Below the pieces are notes generated by a model. The model was not told the origin of the DNA. It was given only the letters and a program-made list of their open reading frames with translations, and did not search any database. DNA of 64,000 bases from Alteromonas sp. LMIT006 (GTDB taxonomy: Bacteria; Pseudomonadota; Gammaproteobacteria; Enterobacterales; Alteromonadaceae). Positions within the stretch are counted from its first letter, which is position 1; every line of letters starts with the position of its first letter. Shown one piece after another: positions 1 through 9,770 of the stretch. The translations under genes and the position numbers were made by a program. The DNA is taken from positions 806,001 to 870,000 of the forward strand of contig NZ_CP101291.1 in the NCBI RefSeq assembly GCF_024300645.1, in the 5' to 3' direction.

Positions 1-2
1 TG

Positions 3-986
3 CGCTTAGTCAATAACACAGCCGATGACGCGGCGTTTGAACGCATCGTCAATACACCTGCGCGAGGCTTAGGTGATAAGTCAATCAGTGTGATCCGTGA
101 TTATGCTCGTACCAATAATCTCAGTATGTGGGACGCAAGTAAGCATTTACTTCAGCAAAAGGGCATGAGTCCACGAGCGGCCAATTCTCTCAACACCTTT
201 ATTGAGACAGTGGAAAACATCGCTGCGCACATTGAGCCTTTGCCTTTAGAACAAAAAGCCGACCACGCCATGAAGGCCTCAGGTTTGTTTGCGATGTACC
301 AAGCGGAAAAAGGCGAAAAAGCCCAAGCGCGTGTGGAAAACTTAGAAGAGCTTGTGACGGCGTGTAAAACGTTTGAGCCGCCAATGGAAGCCGAAGATAT
401 GACCGAACTTTCGGCCTTTTTAGCCCATGCTTCATTGGAAGCCGGTGACAATCAAGCTGAAAAAGACCAAGACGCAGTACAGTTAATGACGATCCATACA
501 GCGAAAGGATTGGAATTTGGGCTGGTGTTTTTGGCAGGAGTCGAAGAAGGCATGTTCCCTTCGAATATGTCCAATGATGAGCCTGGCCGCTTAGAAGAAG
601 AACGTCGCTTGTGCTATGTGGGGATCACTCGAGCGATGCAAAAGCTCTATATTACCCATGCCGAGAGTCGCCGTTTATATGGGCAAGACAAGTTTCATAC
701 CGCTTCGCGCTTTATTCGTGAGATCCCAAGTGAGTTCCTAGAAGAAATCCGCCTGCGTCAAAACGTATCGACTCCGGTTTATAATCGCTTTAGTAATAAT
801 GCCAGTCATGAGGCATTTGCTGAGACTGGTTTCAGCTTAGGGATGCGCGTTAGCCATGCTAAGTTTGGCGACGGAACGGTTTTGAATTATGAAGGTTCTG
901 GCGAAACTGCTCGCGTACAAGTCAATTTTGATGATTTTGGTACGAAGTGGTTGGTGTTGGGCTTCGCTAAATTGACGCCATTGTAG
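3..986 (+). CDS. uvrD: DNA helicase II UvrD, C-terminal part (5' end outside window)
   Basis: The reading frame is open from the first complete codon at position 3, so this is the last 327 residues of a longer gene. UvrD is an SF1A 3'-5' helicase that removes the excised oligonucleotide in nucleotide excision repair and takes part in mismatch repair. Seen here are the end of domain 2B and the C-terminal motor motifs: LMTIHTAKGLEF (motif V region) and EERRLCYVGITRA with the motif VI arginine. A final Tudor-like tail follows (VSHAKFGDGTVLNYEGSG), as in UvrD rather than Rep. E. coli UvrD has about 720 residues, so roughly half is missing upstream. The stop is directly followed by the end of the convergent toxin gene. 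Confidence 0.95.
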   Translation, partial: RLVNNTADDAAFERIVNTPARGLGDKSISVIRDYARTNNLSMWDASKHLLQQKGMSPRAANSLNTFIETVENIAAHIEPLPLEQKADHAMKASGLFAMYQAEKGEKAQARVENLEELVTACKTFEPPMEAEDMTELSAFLAHASLEAGDNQAEKDQDAVQLMTIHTAKGLEFGLVFLAGVEEGMFPSNMSNDEPGRLEEERRLCYVGITRAMQKLYITHAESRRLYGQDKFHTASRFIREIPSEFLEEIRLRQNVSTPVYNRFSNNASHEAFAETGFSLGMRVSHAKFGDGTVLNYEGSGETARVQVNFDDFGTKWLVLGFAKLTPL

Positions 987-1310
987 TTACTTGATCAGGC
1001 AGTAGTTGACGATGAGCTTTTCTAGATCTTGCTTCTCAGAGCATATCAGCAAAACATCAATGTACTGCTTGTTGATTTTGTAGATGATCTTGATATGTCC
1101 TTTGTTGAATTCGCGATAGGCATTGAAGCCTAAGGAAACAAGGTGTGGTGATAGCGGACACGATTCTGGATGAGAATTTACCTGTTCTGCAAAGTCGTTT
1201 ATCGTTTTTAAGATGTTCTCGGCAGCTTTATTCGCAGGATAATACGGTGCGAAATGCATCACTAATAAGTCAAACTGTACATAAAACGATTTCGCAAACC
1301 TAATTTCCAT
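987..1310 (-). CDS. RelE/ParE-superfamily toxin
   Basis: A 107-residue basic protein with the usual RelE/ParE size and layout: an N-terminal helical hairpin, then FNAYREFNKGHIKIIYKINKQ followed by IDVLLICSEKQD, the beta-strand core of the fold. Its start overlaps the 3' end of the upstream antitoxin gene by 11 bases (ATGGAAATTAG), the translational coupling normal for type II toxin-antitoxin pairs. Whether it is a ribosome-dependent mRNase (RelE) or a gyrase poison (ParE) cannot be told from the sequence. It is convergent with uvrD with no spacer. Confidence 0.75.
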   Translation of the reverse strand: MEIRFAKSFYVQFDLLVMHFAPYYPANKAAENILKTINDFAEQVNSHPESCPLSPHLVSLGFNAYREFNKGHIKIIYKINKQYIDVLLICSEKQDLEKLIVNYCLIK

Positions 1311-1554
1311 TTAGTTGGTACTTTTGTTTGATTACATTGTTGAAATCGTCAATTGATACTGTATCCCCATTACTTATCTCATTTTCGGATAAAGTAACAA
1401 GCTTAATCATTGCCAAGGCTTCATTCTTGAACTGATGTTGCGCATAGTCTTCTACAACGTATTTAGGCTTTCCATTTTGCGTAATGACTAAGGGTTCTTC
1501 TACGCACAAATCAGCTGCATTTTGTTTAAGATAACTTATGGTTTGTATAGGCAT
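1300..1554 (-). CDS. Phd/YefM-like antitoxin
   Basis: An 84-residue acidic protein that would neutralise the toxin encoded directly downstream and repress its own promoter. The N-terminus (MPIQTISYLKQNAADL, then PLVITQNGKPKYVVEDYAQH) follows the Phd/YefM DNA-binding pattern, including the characteristic 'ITQNGKPxxVV' strand. The start is placed at ATG 1554, because a GGAA lies 6-7 bases upstream; a TTG four codons earlier is possible. The C-terminal region (EISNGDTVSIDDFNNVIKQK) would be the toxin-wrapping tail. Confidence 0.75.
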   Translation of the reverse strand: MPIQTISYLKQNAADLCVEEPLVITQNGKPKYVVEDYAQHQFKNEALAMIKLVTLSENEISNGDTVSIDDFNNVIKQKYQLNGN

Positions 1555-1621
1555 ATTATATTCCAATCGATAGTGGTTTAAATATAGACTATAAATAGAC
1601 TAGTTGCAATTTTCCATCAGC

Positions 1622-2530
1622 TCAGTTTTTACTTGAGCGGGCGTCTCGCCAAGCATCATACGCAAATATACCAAGCGCTGACCAGACCAAGGCAAACGTC
1701 ACAATCCGGTCAAGGGTAAACGGCTCGTGATATAGGAAAACCGCCAAAACGAACATCAAAGACGGACCGATATATTGGAAGAAACCAAGGGTAGAATAAC
1801 GAATACGGCGTGCTGCAGCGGTAAAACACAGGAGTGGCGCGGTTGTCACTACGCCCGCCAATATCAGCAAGGTGTTCAATTCAAATGAATTTACCGTAAA
1901 ATCAATCGTTGGTGAATCAGTATTGAGCCAGAACAGCAGGGCAAAAGGCAACATCAACAAGGTTTCAATGAATAAACCGGGCATGGAATCGACCGCGATT
2001 TGTTTGCGGATCAAGCCATAAATACTGAATGAAGCGGCTAGTGCCAAAGCGATGACGGGGACATCGCCGAACGTCAGCACAAGAATTGCTACACCCACCA
2101 CTGCCATGCCGACGGCAATCTGCTGTAAACGTCGAAAACGCTCACCTAAGAATACAAAACCAAACAACACATTAAACAACGGGTTGATGTAGTAGCCAAG
2201 ACTCGCCTCAAGCAAATGGTCGTTGTTTACCGCCCAAATAAACAAGCCCCAATTAAAGCCAAGGATCAGCCCTGACAACACGAGAGTGCCAAGAATTTTG
2301 GGAGAACGACATGCTTGAACAACTTTGCCTGATTGGGTAAATACGACAATCAACACACCCAATACCACTGCTGACCAAACGACACGGTGCATGAGGATCT
2401 CAAGTGCAGGAACTTCGAGTAAGGCCTTAAAATACATTGGGGCAAGCCCCCACATAAAGTACGCAGCAATCGCGAATAATGCTCCAGACTGAGCGGTAGA
2501 GGTAGGTATAAAATAAGAACGCGAAAGCAT
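1622..2530 (-). CDS. rarD: RarD-type EamA/DMT-family transporter
   Basis: An integral inner-membrane protein of about 302 residues with ten predicted hydrophobic segments arranged as two EamA repeats. Motifs typical of RarD are present: AAYFMWGLAPMYFKAL at the first helix, then EILMHRVVWSA and LGYYINPLFNVLFGFVFLGE. RarD proteins are drug/metabolite superfamily exporters; the substrate is not established (the name comes from chloramphenicol sensitivity). The start is set at ATG 2530 (weak AGG 8 bases upstream); a TTG 13 codons earlier is the alternative. It diverges from recQ. Confidence 0.88.
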   Translation of the reverse strand: MLSRSYFIPTSTAQSGALFAIAAYFMWGLAPMYFKALLEVPALEILMHRVVWSAVVLGVLIVVFTQSGKVVQACRSPKILGTLVLSGLILGFNWGLFIWAVNNDHLLEASLGYYINPLFNVLFGFVFLGERFRRLQQIAVGMAVVGVAILVLTFGDVPVIALALAASFSIYGLIRKQIAVDSMPGLFIETLLMLPFALLFWLNTDSPTIDFTVNSFELNTLLILAGVVTTAPLLCFTAAARRIRYSTLGFFQYIGPSLMFVLAVFLYHEPFTLDRIVTFALVWSALGIFAYDAWRDARSSKN

Positions 2531-2654
2531 AGAGTGACCTGTGTTGAGTGAGGGCGCATTGTTGTCCAAATCTTAGGCATTTGCAAGCAGATTGATGGGC
2601 AGATGATCGGCCTTCTGCTACACTACAGACATTCTGTATTTCCTTGGTTTTCAT

Positions 2655-4445
2655 GTGTTAGACACCACACCACAACTTGTTGATGTGCTCAAGCAACAAT
2701 TCGGTTACAGTCAATTTCGACCTGGTCAGCAAGGGGTGTTAGATGCCGCGCTCAGTGGCCGTGATGTTATTGTGTTAATGCCTACGGGTGGCGGTAAATC
2801 CATGTGTTACCAGCTTCCGGGTTTTGTACTACAAGGCTTGGTAGTGGTGGTGTCACCTTTGATTTCGTTGATGCAAGATCAAGTTGCACAATGTCAAGGA
2901 GTCGGTCTCAGAGCGGCGCTCGTGAACTCCGCCCAGGCACCTGAACTAACCGCTCAGGTCTATCAAGATATGCATCGAGAGAGGCTCGATATTTTGTTTG
3001 TTGCACCCGAGCGATTATTGCAACGCGATTTTATCCAGCGCTTACAAGAGTTACAGATTGGCTTGATTGCGGTAGATGAAGCGCATTGTGTGTCCCAGTG
3101 GGGGCATGATTTTCGTCAAGATTATCGTCGACTAGGGCAACTGCGTCAGGCATTACCAGACATTCCTATGATGGCTTTGACGGCAACGGCGGATTTGACT
3201 ACCCGAGCCGACATCGAACAACAACTCAATCTGCGCAATCCGTATATTCAGCTATCCAGTTTTGACCGACCCAATATTCGCTATTCGGTCATCAACAAAT
3301 ATAAGCCGCTAGAGCAAATAAAATCGTTCATCCGCAGCCAAGATGGCAGTGGCATTATTTATTGTAATAGCCGCAAGCGCGTGGATGAGGTCAGTAGCAA
3401 ACTCAAAGAGCAAGGCTACAAAGTCGCTCCCTATCATGCCGGGATGGAGAGCTTCGATCGAGAGTACTCGCAACGATTGTTTCAAAATGACGACGTTGAT
3501 GTGGTGGTCGCCACAGTGGCATTTGGCATGGGGATCAACAAATCAAACGTCAGGTATGTCATTCATTACGATCTACCGCGCAGCATCGAAGGCTATTATC
3601 AAGAAACCGGTCGAGCTGGGCGGGATGGATTGCCGGCAGAGGCGGTCTTGTTGTTCAGTGAAAAAGACGCTGCTCGAATGCAAGATTGGATCACACAATC
3701 TGATTCACCAAGGGCAAATGTTGAGTTAGAAAAGTTTTCTGCGATGCATCGTTTTGCTGAAGCGCAAACCTGTCGCAGGCAGATTTTACTCAATTACTTT
3801 GCTGAATTCAGCGCCGATAAATGTGGAAATTGTGATGTATGCTTAGACCCGCCCACGCACTTTCCTGCCTTACAAGTTGCGCAAAAAGTCCTTTCATGTG
3901 TTTATCGAATGCGGATGCAGGGCACGGCCAATCAAGTGGTGGATGTCTTAAAAGGCCGTGGCGGACAAAAAGCCGTTGAGCAAGGCTACAATCAACTATC
4001 TACCTTTGGCATTGGTAAAGACCGCTCAGATGAATATTGGCACAACATCATCCAGCAACTAGTTCATCTTGGGTATTTGCGCGTCGATATTGTTGAGTAT
4101 GGCGCACTAAAACTAACCGAGCCGAGCAAAGAAGTGTTGCAAGGCAGAGTGTCTCTTGAATTAGCGGTCCCACGCACGAGTGTGGGCAAACCGGTTTTCA
4201 ATGCGACTCAGAATTACGACAAGGCGTTATTTGCCAAACTTAAAGCCTTGCGCAAAAGTATTGCCGATGAGCACGACATCCCGCCATACGTGGTTTTTTC
4301 CGATGCCTCTTTGGTGGATATGGCCAAACAACTGCCGACAACACAGTTTGACTTTTTACAAGTCAATGGGGTGGGGCGCGTAAAGTTAGACAAGTATGGC
4401 GATGCGTTTTTGCGTGTGATAGAAACGCATCTAACCAAGGACTGA
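2655..4445 (+). CDS. recQ: ATP-dependent DNA helicase RecQ
   Basis: A 596-residue SF2 3'-5' helicase of the RecF recombination pathway. Visible in order: Q-motif region (FGYSQFRPGQQGVLDA), Walker A (PTGGGKSMCYQLP), DEAH box (VDEAHCVSQWGHDFR), motif III (ALTATAD), motifs V/VI (VATVAFGMGINK, QETGRAGRDG), the four-cysteine zinc site (CRRQ... CGNCDVC), winged helix, and the C-terminal HRDC domain. Length matches E. coli RecQ (609). The start is a GTG because the overlapping ATG two bases earlier runs into a stop. It is convergent with the GST gene. Confidence 0.96.
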   Translation: MLDTTPQLVDVLKQQFGYSQFRPGQQGVLDAALSGRDVIVLMPTGGGKSMCYQLPGFVLQGLVVVVSPLISLMQDQVAQCQGVGLRAALVNSAQAPELTAQVYQDMHRERLDILFVAPERLLQRDFIQRLQELQIGLIAVDEAHCVSQWGHDFRQDYRRLGQLRQALPDIPMMALTATADLTTRADIEQQLNLRNPYIQLSSFDRPNIRYSVINKYKPLEQIKSFIRSQDGSGIIYCNSRKRVDEVSSKLKEQGYKVAPYHAGMESFDREYSQRLFQNDDVDVVVATVAFGMGINKSNVRYVIHYDLPRSIEGYYQETGRAGRDGLPAEAVLLFSEKDAARMQDWITQSDSPRANVELEKFSAMHRFAEAQTCRRQILLNYFAEFSADKCGNCDVCLDPPTHFPALQVAQKVLSCVYRMRMQGTANQVVDVLKGRGGQKAVEQGYNQLSTFGIGKDRSDEYWHNIIQQLVHLGYLRVDIVEYGALKLTEPSKEVLQGRVSLELAVPRTSVGKPVFNATQNYDKALFAKLKALRKSIADEHDIPPYVVFSDASLVDMAKQLPTTQFDFLQVNGVGRVKLDKYGDAFLRVIETHLTKD

Positions 4446-4450
4446 CTGAT

Positions 4451-5161
4451 TTAGGCGGCGTTTTTGGGGCCAAATTGATACTCGCCACCTTTGTCTAGGG
4501 CTTTTATATAAGCTGGGCGAGATTGCATTGCGTCAACGTAGCGTTTGATATGAGGCAGAGTTTGTTCATTGCGTGTTGCACAAATAGCCTCTAATGGAAA
4601 CAGCATCATAACATCAACGATGGTAAACCGGTCGGCAACAAAAAATGTCTCGCCTGCAGCATGCCGTTTGGCAAGGTATGCTTCGACATAAGCAAGATTG
4701 GCTTGACCGTTTGGACGGTAATATGCATCCATAATCGCATCAATGACTTTATCCGCGATATTGCGCACTAAAAATGGCTTTTTCTTGGCTTTCGCTTTGC
4801 CCATAACCAGTTCCGCAATGAGTGGAGGCATAATCGTACCTTCACAAGCGTGTAACCAATATAAATAATCAGCATGGGCTTCTTCATCAGGGCCTATACG
4901 CAGATCCGCTTTGCCATAATGTGTGGCAAGGTATTCAACGATGGCGCCGCTTTCAGCAAGGGCGATGGTCGGTTTATCCGCTTGTTCAATCGTGACAACA
5001 GGGGAGCGACCTAATGCAAAAATCTTTTTTAGGCTTTGTGGCGCTAATTGCGTTTTTGGATCTCGCGAATGGGTTGTAATGGAATAATCGAGTTCGAGCT
5101 CTTCTAACAGCCATAAAATTCGTTGCGAGCGTGAATGATTAAGGTGGTGCAAAGTAATCAT
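4451..5161 (-). CDS. Glutathione S-transferase family protein
   Basis: A 236-residue cytosolic GST-fold protein. The N-terminal thioredoxin-like half (MITLHHLNHSRSQRILWLLEELEL) has the S-R-x-R-I-L-W-LLEEL pattern in which a serine near residue 10 usually activates glutathione. The G-site 'LAESGAIVEYL' (E-S-G/A) follows. The C-terminal all-alpha domain includes FTIVDVMMLFPLEA, the N-capping box region. The substrate cannot be predicted. The 3' end nearly abuts that of recQ (convergent). Confidence 0.9.
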   Translation of the reverse strand: MITLHHLNHSRSQRILWLLEELELDYSITTHSRDPKTQLAPQSLKKIFALGRSPVVTIEQADKPTIALAESGAIVEYLATHYGKADLRIGPDEEAHADYLYWLHACEGTIMPPLIAELVMGKAKAKKKPFLVRNIADKVIDAIMDAYYRPNGQANLAYVEAYLAKRHAAGETFFVADRFTIVDVMMLFPLEAICATRNEQTLPHIKRYVDAMQSRPAYIKALDKGGEYQFGPKNAA

Positions 5162-5237
5162 AATATATCCTCAAATAGCCCTGTTACATACGCATGACTT
5201 TGGTAAAATGGTTTAGTCTTAACTAAAATAACTCATT

Positions 5238-6677
5238 ATGTCGGCACATTTTACATACACTTATGCGCAGGAACTGGCAGAAACGGCTCCTGCCATTAAG
5301 CCAACCCCATTATACAAGCCTCAGTTACAAGTTGTTAACAAGTCTTTTTGGGAGCAATTACAACTTCCTGACAGTTGGTTAGAAGGTAATGAATTAGTCA
5401 CACAAATTTTTGGTGAAGATACCCCATTAAACAAACATTCAGTCGCACAAAAGTACGGCGGTCATCAATTTGGTCAGTGGAATCCCATGTTAGGTGATGG
5501 TCGGGGATTGTTGTTGGCTGAAGTCATTGATACTAATGGCAAAAAAGTGGATTTGCACCTTAAAGGCGCAGGGCCGACACCCTGGTCTCGGCACGCTGAT
5601 GGTCGAGCGGTGTTGCGCTCCACAATTCGTGAGTATTTAGCGAGTGAATACTTACACGCTATTGGAATCCCAACTTCAAGAGCCTTGTGTTTGTTCACCA
5701 CGGATGAGCCGGTGTATCGAGAAAAGCAAGAGCGCGCGGCAATGATGATCCGAACCGCACCGAGTCACTTGCGCTTTGGGCATTTTGAGTACTATCACCA
5801 CACTGATGACCAAACCAATCTCGATGCGCTATTTGACTACGCGTTCAAGTACCATTTTGTCGAGCAAAGCAAAGCAGATAATCCTCATTTAGCCATGTTC
5901 AAAGCCATCATTCAATCTACGGCTAAGCTGATTGCACAATGGCAAGTTTATGGCTTTAATCACGGGGTAATGAACACGGATAACATGTCAGTGCATGGGA
6001 TAACGTTTGATTACGGTCCTTATGCTTTTTTTGATGATTTTGAACCGCATTACATTTGTAATCGTTCAGATCATCAAGGACGTTATCGCTTTTCAGCCCA
6101 GCCAGGCATTGGTTTGTGGAACTTAAATGCGTTGGGTCAAGCGTTTCGGCGTTATGCATCGATTGATGAGCTCAAAGAGGCGTTGCAGACTTATGAACCG
6201 ATGTTGTTAGATACATATCATCGTTTAATGTGTCAGCGCTTAGCCATGCCCTTTAGTCAAGAACATGTTGAAGTCGCGACTGAGTTTTTGACTTTGTTGC
6301 AACAACCCGCGAGAGACTATCATTTGAGTTTTCGAGCGCTAGCGGATGCGTCTGATTGGCAAGCGATTAAAGCACTGCGGAATGATTATGTGGACATTAA
6401 GCGTTTTGATAATTGGGTAACACGTTATCAAGAGATCATCGGCCCGACGCCATTTTTGGAATTTCAAATCCAGCTACAACAAGTCAATCCAGCTATTGTA
6501 TTACGTAATCATCATGCGCAAAGCGTCATTACTGCGGCACAAGAGGGTGATTTTTCTTTGTTTCATAGTTACTTAGACGCGTTGATGAATCCGTTTGAGC
6601 CGACCAGTGAACAACGCTATTGGGCAAGTGCGCCCGAAGCGGACAATAAAGGGATTGCTTTGTCTTGCTCAAGTTGA
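5238..6677 (+). CDS. selO: Protein adenylyltransferase SelO (YdiU/UPF0061)
   Basis: A 479-residue pseudokinase-fold enzyme that transfers AMP from ATP to Ser/Thr/Tyr of target proteins, with a reported role in redox homeostasis. Family blocks are clear: [39 protein letters not shown], and the metal/active-site segment [19 protein letters not shown]. It ends in SCSS; the cysteine aligns with the selenocysteine-containing tail of the animal SELENOO family, so this is a Cys-type SelO. Length agrees with E. coli YdiU (478). It starts at the ATG at 5238 and is followed 67 bases later by ribA on the same strand. Confidence 0.95.
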   Translation: MSAHFTYTYAQELAETAPAIKPTPLYKPQLQVVNKSFWEQLQLPDSWLEGNELVTQIFGEDTPLNKHSVAQKYGGHQFGQWNPMLGDGRGLLLAEVIDTNGKKVDLHLKGAGPTPWSRHADGRAVLRSTIREYLASEYLHAIGIPTSRALCLFTTDEPVYREKQERAAMMIRTAPSHLRFGHFEYYHHTDDQTNLDALFDYAFKYHFVEQSKADNPHLAMFKAIIQSTAKLIAQWQVYGFNHGVMNTDNMSVHGITFDYGPYAFFDDFEPHYICNRSDHQGRYRFSAQPGIGLWNLNALGQAFRRYASIDELKEALQTYEPMLLDTYHRLMCQRLAMPFSQEHVEVATEFLTLLQQPARDYHLSFRALADASDWQAIKALRNDYVDIKRFDNWVTRYQEIIGPTPFLEFQIQLQQVNPAIVLRNHHAQSVITAAQEGDFSLFHSYLDALMNPFEPTSEQRYWASAPEADNKGIALSCSS

Positions 6678-6744
6678 GCTTATACTCGCATGTCTGCGTA
6701 AAAGTGGGTATTATACTCGCCCATTGAAACTGAGTACCCAAAAG

Positions 6745-7350
6745 ATGCAAAAATACCAATTTGTCAGTGCTGCCAAACTCCCAACTCGAAAAGGCGAGTT
6801 TACCATTCATGGCTTTGTTGATACTGAGACGCAACAGGAACATGTGGCTTTGACTTATGGCCAGTGGCAAGCGGATGATGTCGTACCTATTCGCGTACAC
6901 AGTGAATGCTTGACTGGAGATGCGTTATTTTCAACACGTTGTGATTGTGGTTTTCAATTAGAAAAAGCTATGTCAAATATTGTTGAAAACGGCATTGGGG
7001 TCTTGTTATATCTACGTCAAGAGGGACGGGGCATTGGCTTGCTCAACAAAATCCGCGCTTACGAATTACAAGATACCGGCCTTGATACGGTTGAAGCAAA
7101 CGAGCACTTGGGGTTTGATGCAGATCTGCGAGAATACGGGATGTGTCAGTTTATGCTGGCTCATTTAGGCGTGCAAAACGTCAAACTCATGACGAATAAT
7201 CCCAAAAAGGTCAAAGCGTTAACGGAACTGGGTATTAATGTTGTGGAACGCAAGCCCATCGATCATGGGATGACAGAAGACAACAAGAACTACCTCAAAA
7301 CCAAAACCGAGAAACTTGGTCACGAGTTCGATCCGCATTTATTCAAATAA
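6745..7350 (+). CDS. ribA: GTP cyclohydrolase II
   Basis: A 201-residue enzyme catalysing the first committed riboflavin step, GTP to 2,5-diamino-6-ribosylamino-pyrimidinone phosphate plus formate and pyrophosphate. The zinc ligands are in [15 protein letters not shown] (C-x10-C-x-C) and the catalytic segment is [12 protein letters not shown]. The C-terminus [14 protein letters not shown]...ERKP is family-typical. Length matches E. coli RibA (196). ATG 6745 is preferred: the frame is open 50 codons further upstream, but those overlap the end of selO and are not RibA-like. It stands alone rather than in a rib operon. Confidence 0.95.
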   Translation: MQKYQFVSAAKLPTRKGEFTIHGFVDTETQQEHVALTYGQWQADDVVPIRVHSECLTGDALFSTRCDCGFQLEKAMSNIVENGIGVLLYLRQEGRGIGLLNKIRAYELQDTGLDTVEANEHLGFDADLREYGMCQFMLAHLGVQNVKLMTNNPKKVKALTELGINVVERKPIDHGMTEDNKNYLKTKTEKLGHEFDPHLFK

Positions 7351-7353
7351 GCT

Positions 7354-8220
7354 CTATTTTGCTAGATAATCGATGGTCGCCGTGACAAACCGTGAGGGCG
7401 AGTCAGGATCCATATTAAAATACAAAGAGGGCTCAATAAGCTCCACTTCCATCAATTGCCATTGACCTTTGTTGTCTACCAAATCAACTCGAGCATAAAG
7501 ACACTCACTGGGTAAAGCAGTCAGTACCTTCTGCGCGACATCAAGTTGCGCTGGAGTTGGTTGAACCGAATACAGTTGCCCACCGTGTTCTTCTTGGACC
7601 CGGAAATCCCCTGTTTTAGGCACCTTCTTAATCGTATGCGAATACTGCCCATTAAAGAAAAATAAAGAGTATTCACCGTCATCCACAATGGCCGACAAAA
7701 ATGGCTGGACCATACACTCTGTATTAGCAAAAACACTTTTTAGCTCGGCTTCTTGGGTTGGCAATGTCTTGGTTGAAACGCGAAAGGTGTTATCAGAGTT
7801 TGCGCTTACTAGGGGTTTAAAGATAACTTCATCGCACGCAAAATCTTCAAAAAACTCATGCAATTCGATACCCTTTAGATTATCTAAAAAAATACTCGGA
7901 ATGATGGGGACGCCCTGCTGAGAGAGGGTGCGCAGATAGCGTTTATTGATATTCCACAACATCAATGGCAACGGATTGATGAGCTTGGTACCAGACTGCT
8001 CGATACGTGCCAGAGATTGAGAAAACTCGGTCACACTGTTTTGATAATCCCATGTCGTGCGAACAATAACGGCTTCGTATTGAGAGTAGTCATGAGTAAA
8101 GTTGTGCCAAGAGGCAGTATCTACGGTAAACCCCTTTTCTGCAAATGGTTCTTCGCACAGGCTATCCCAGACAAAGAAGTCTTCGAGGTTATCAGTAGAT
8201 AAAAAGCATAAATTGCGCAT
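7354..8220 (-). CDS. ATP-grasp domain protein (RimK/glutathione synthetase-like)
   Basis: A 288-residue soluble protein. The pattern VIVRTTWDYQNS near residue 50, a central ATP-grasp lysine segment (DEVIFKPLVSANSDNTFRVS), PFLSAIVDDGEYSLFFFNGQYSHTI and the metal-binding end ARVDLVDNKGQWQLMEVELIEPSLYF are those of ATP-grasp carboxylate-amine ligases of the glutathione synthetase/RimK type. The closing E-x-E-L-I-E-P is a clear Mg-site signature. The substrate is not predictable. Its stop lies 4 bases from that of ribA (convergent). Confidence 0.8.
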   Translation of the reverse strand: MRNLCFLSTDNLEDFFVWDSLCEEPFAEKGFTVDTASWHNFTHDYSQYEAVIVRTTWDYQNSVTEFSQSLARIEQSGTKLINPLPLMLWNINKRYLRTLSQQGVPIIPSIFLDNLKGIELHEFFEDFACDEVIFKPLVSANSDNTFRVSTKTLPTQEAELKSVFANTECMVQPFLSAIVDDGEYSLFFFNGQYSHTIKKVPKTGDFRVQEEHGGQLYSVQPTPAQLDVAQKVLTALPSECLYARVDLVDNKGQWQLMEVELIEPSLYFNMDPDSPSRFVTATIDYLAK

Positions 8221-8319
8221 GATAAGTCTTTAAACGTAAATTAACATTAGTCTTTTATATGATACACATTAGTTGATATTTTTGTGTAGAGTAAAATGAC
8301 AAAACTGCATATAAAATCA

Positions 8320-8369
8320 GCACTATAACGGTGCCTTTTGCTCTTTTTTGGTGCGCACCTTGACTGTGC
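8320..8369 (+). promoter_or_regulatory. Two NtrC enhancer sites upstream of amtB
   Basis: Two dyads of the form GCAC-N7-GTGC, the core of the NtrC consensus, occur at 8320-8334 (GCACTATAACGGTGC) and 8355-8369 (GCACCTTGACTGTGC). Their centres are 35 bp apart and they lie 50-100 bp upstream of a sigma-54 promoter, the classical enhancer geometry. They predict activation of amtB by phosphorylated NtrC under nitrogen limitation. Confidence 0.8.
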
Positions 8370-8416
8370 AATTACTTGAAAAAATTTAAGTGATTGAAAT
8401 TTAAGGTTATCCATTT

Positions 8417-8432
8417 TGGCTCGTTAATTGCT
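8417..8432 (+). promoter_or_regulatory. Sigma-54 (-24/-12) promoter of amtB
   Basis: TGGCTCGTTAATTGCT matches the RpoN consensus TGGCACG-N4-TTGCW at all but one fixed base. The invariant GG (8418-8419) and GC (8430-8431) are 12 bp apart as required. Transcription would start near 8443, leaving an untranslated leader of about 85 bases before the amtB ATG. Confidence 0.8.
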
Positions 8433-8528
8433 TATCCCACATCACAAGATGCGGATTCACGCACATCGCACCACATAACAGCAAAAAATGCTCGTGGTTA
8501 GAGTAATTACAACACTTAGGAAATCCAA

Positions 8529-9743
8529 ATGGACACAGTCAATAGTGCCGTTGAGACCTTGCTTCTCAGTGCAAATACTTTATTTATTCTACTAGGTGCC
8601 ATCATGGTGTTTGCCATGCATGCAGGCTTTGCATTTTTAGAAGTTGGTACCGTACGTCATAAAAACCAAGTCAATGCGTTGATCAAAATCATGACTGATT
8701 TTGGTATCTCGTGCTTATGCTACTTTTTCATAGGCTATTTTATCGCTTATGACACGACTTTTTTTGCTAGCGCAGCGAGTTTGAGTGAAAACTCAGGCTA
8801 TGATTTGGTGAAGTTCTTCTTTTTGATGACCTTCGCAGCAGCCATTCCTGCGATTGTATCGGGTGGTATTGCCGAACGCGCTAAATTTTACCCATTTTTA
8901 ATTGCTTCTGGTTTAACCGTCGCTTTTGTATATCCGTTTTTTGAAGGCATTATTTGGAACGGTAATTATGGCTTCCAAACGTGGTTAGAAAGTTCTTTTG
9001 GCGCAGGCTTCCACGATTTTGCAGGCTCTGTTGTGGTGCATGGTATGGGTGGCTGGTTAGCTTTGGTGGCCGTTATTATGCTGGGTATGCGCAATGGTCG
9101 CATGAAGGGCGGTAAAGTCACTGCGTTTGCACCTTCTAATATTCCGTTTTTAGCTTTAGGCGCATGGATTTTGTGCATAGGTTGGTTTGGTTTTAATGTC
9201 ATGTCGGCGCAAACTCTTGATGGGATAAGCGGTTTGGTTGCGGTTAATTCATTAATGGCGATGGTGGGCGGCATTTTAACTGCACTGTGGTTCGGTAAAA
9301 ACGACCCAGGTTTTATTCATAATGGACCATTAGCAGGCTTAGTTGCTGTGTGTGCGGGTTCTGATGTGATGCATCCGATGGGCTCATTGGTTGTAGGTGG
9401 TGTAGCAGGTGCGATTTTTGTCTTGTCATTCACTTGGATGCAAAACAAAACCAAGATTGACGATGTGCTTGGTGTCTGGCCTCTACACGGTATCTGTGGC
9501 GTATGGGGCGGCCTCGCCTGTGGTATTTTTGGCTTGGAAAGCTTTGGCGGTTTAGGTGGCGTATCCTTTATGTCACAACTTATCGGTTCACTTGCTGGAG
9601 TGTCTATAGCTTTAATCGGCGGTGCATTGGTCTATGGTGGTGTTCGAGCGGTATCTGGACTACGCTTGAGTGAAGATGAAGAATACAAAGGTGCTGACTT
9701 AAGTATTCACCGTATTGGCGCAACCAACCAAGAAGAATTTTAA
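8529..9743 (+). CDS. amtB: Ammonium transporter AmtB
   Basis: A 404-residue polytopic inner-membrane channel for ammonium/ammonia. It has the Amt/Rh pattern: an N-terminal helix with MHAGFAFLEVGTVRHKN, the twin pore histidines in GSVVVHGMGGW and VWPLHGICGVWGG, and the GIAERAKFYPFL loop. Its short cytosolic tail is where a PII protein would bind. AGGA lies about 8 bases before ATG 8529. Usually glnK precedes amtB; here no PII gene is next to it, so PII must be encoded elsewhere. NtrC and sigma-54 sites upstream indicate nitrogen-limitation control, and a terminator follows. Confidence 0.95.
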   Translation: MDTVNSAVETLLLSANTLFILLGAIMVFAMHAGFAFLEVGTVRHKNQVNALIKIMTDFGISCLCYFFIGYFIAYDTTFFASAASLSENSGYDLVKFFFLMTFAAAIPAIVSGGIAERAKFYPFLIASGLTVAFVYPFFEGIIWNGNYGFQTWLESSFGAGFHDFAGSVVVHGMGGWLALVAVIMLGMRNGRMKGGKVTAFAPSNIPFLALGAWILCIGWFGFNVMSAQTLDGISGLVAVNSLMAMVGGILTALWFGKNDPGFIHNGPLAGLVAVCAGSDVMHPMGSLVVGGVAGAIFVLSFTWMQNKTKIDDVLGVWPLHGICGVWGGLACGIFGLESFGGLGGVSFMSQLIGSLAGVSIALIGGALVYGGVRAVSGLRLSEDEEYKGADLSIHRIGATNQEEF

Positions 9744-9770
9744 TTTCCTCTGAAATTATTTAAATTAAGT

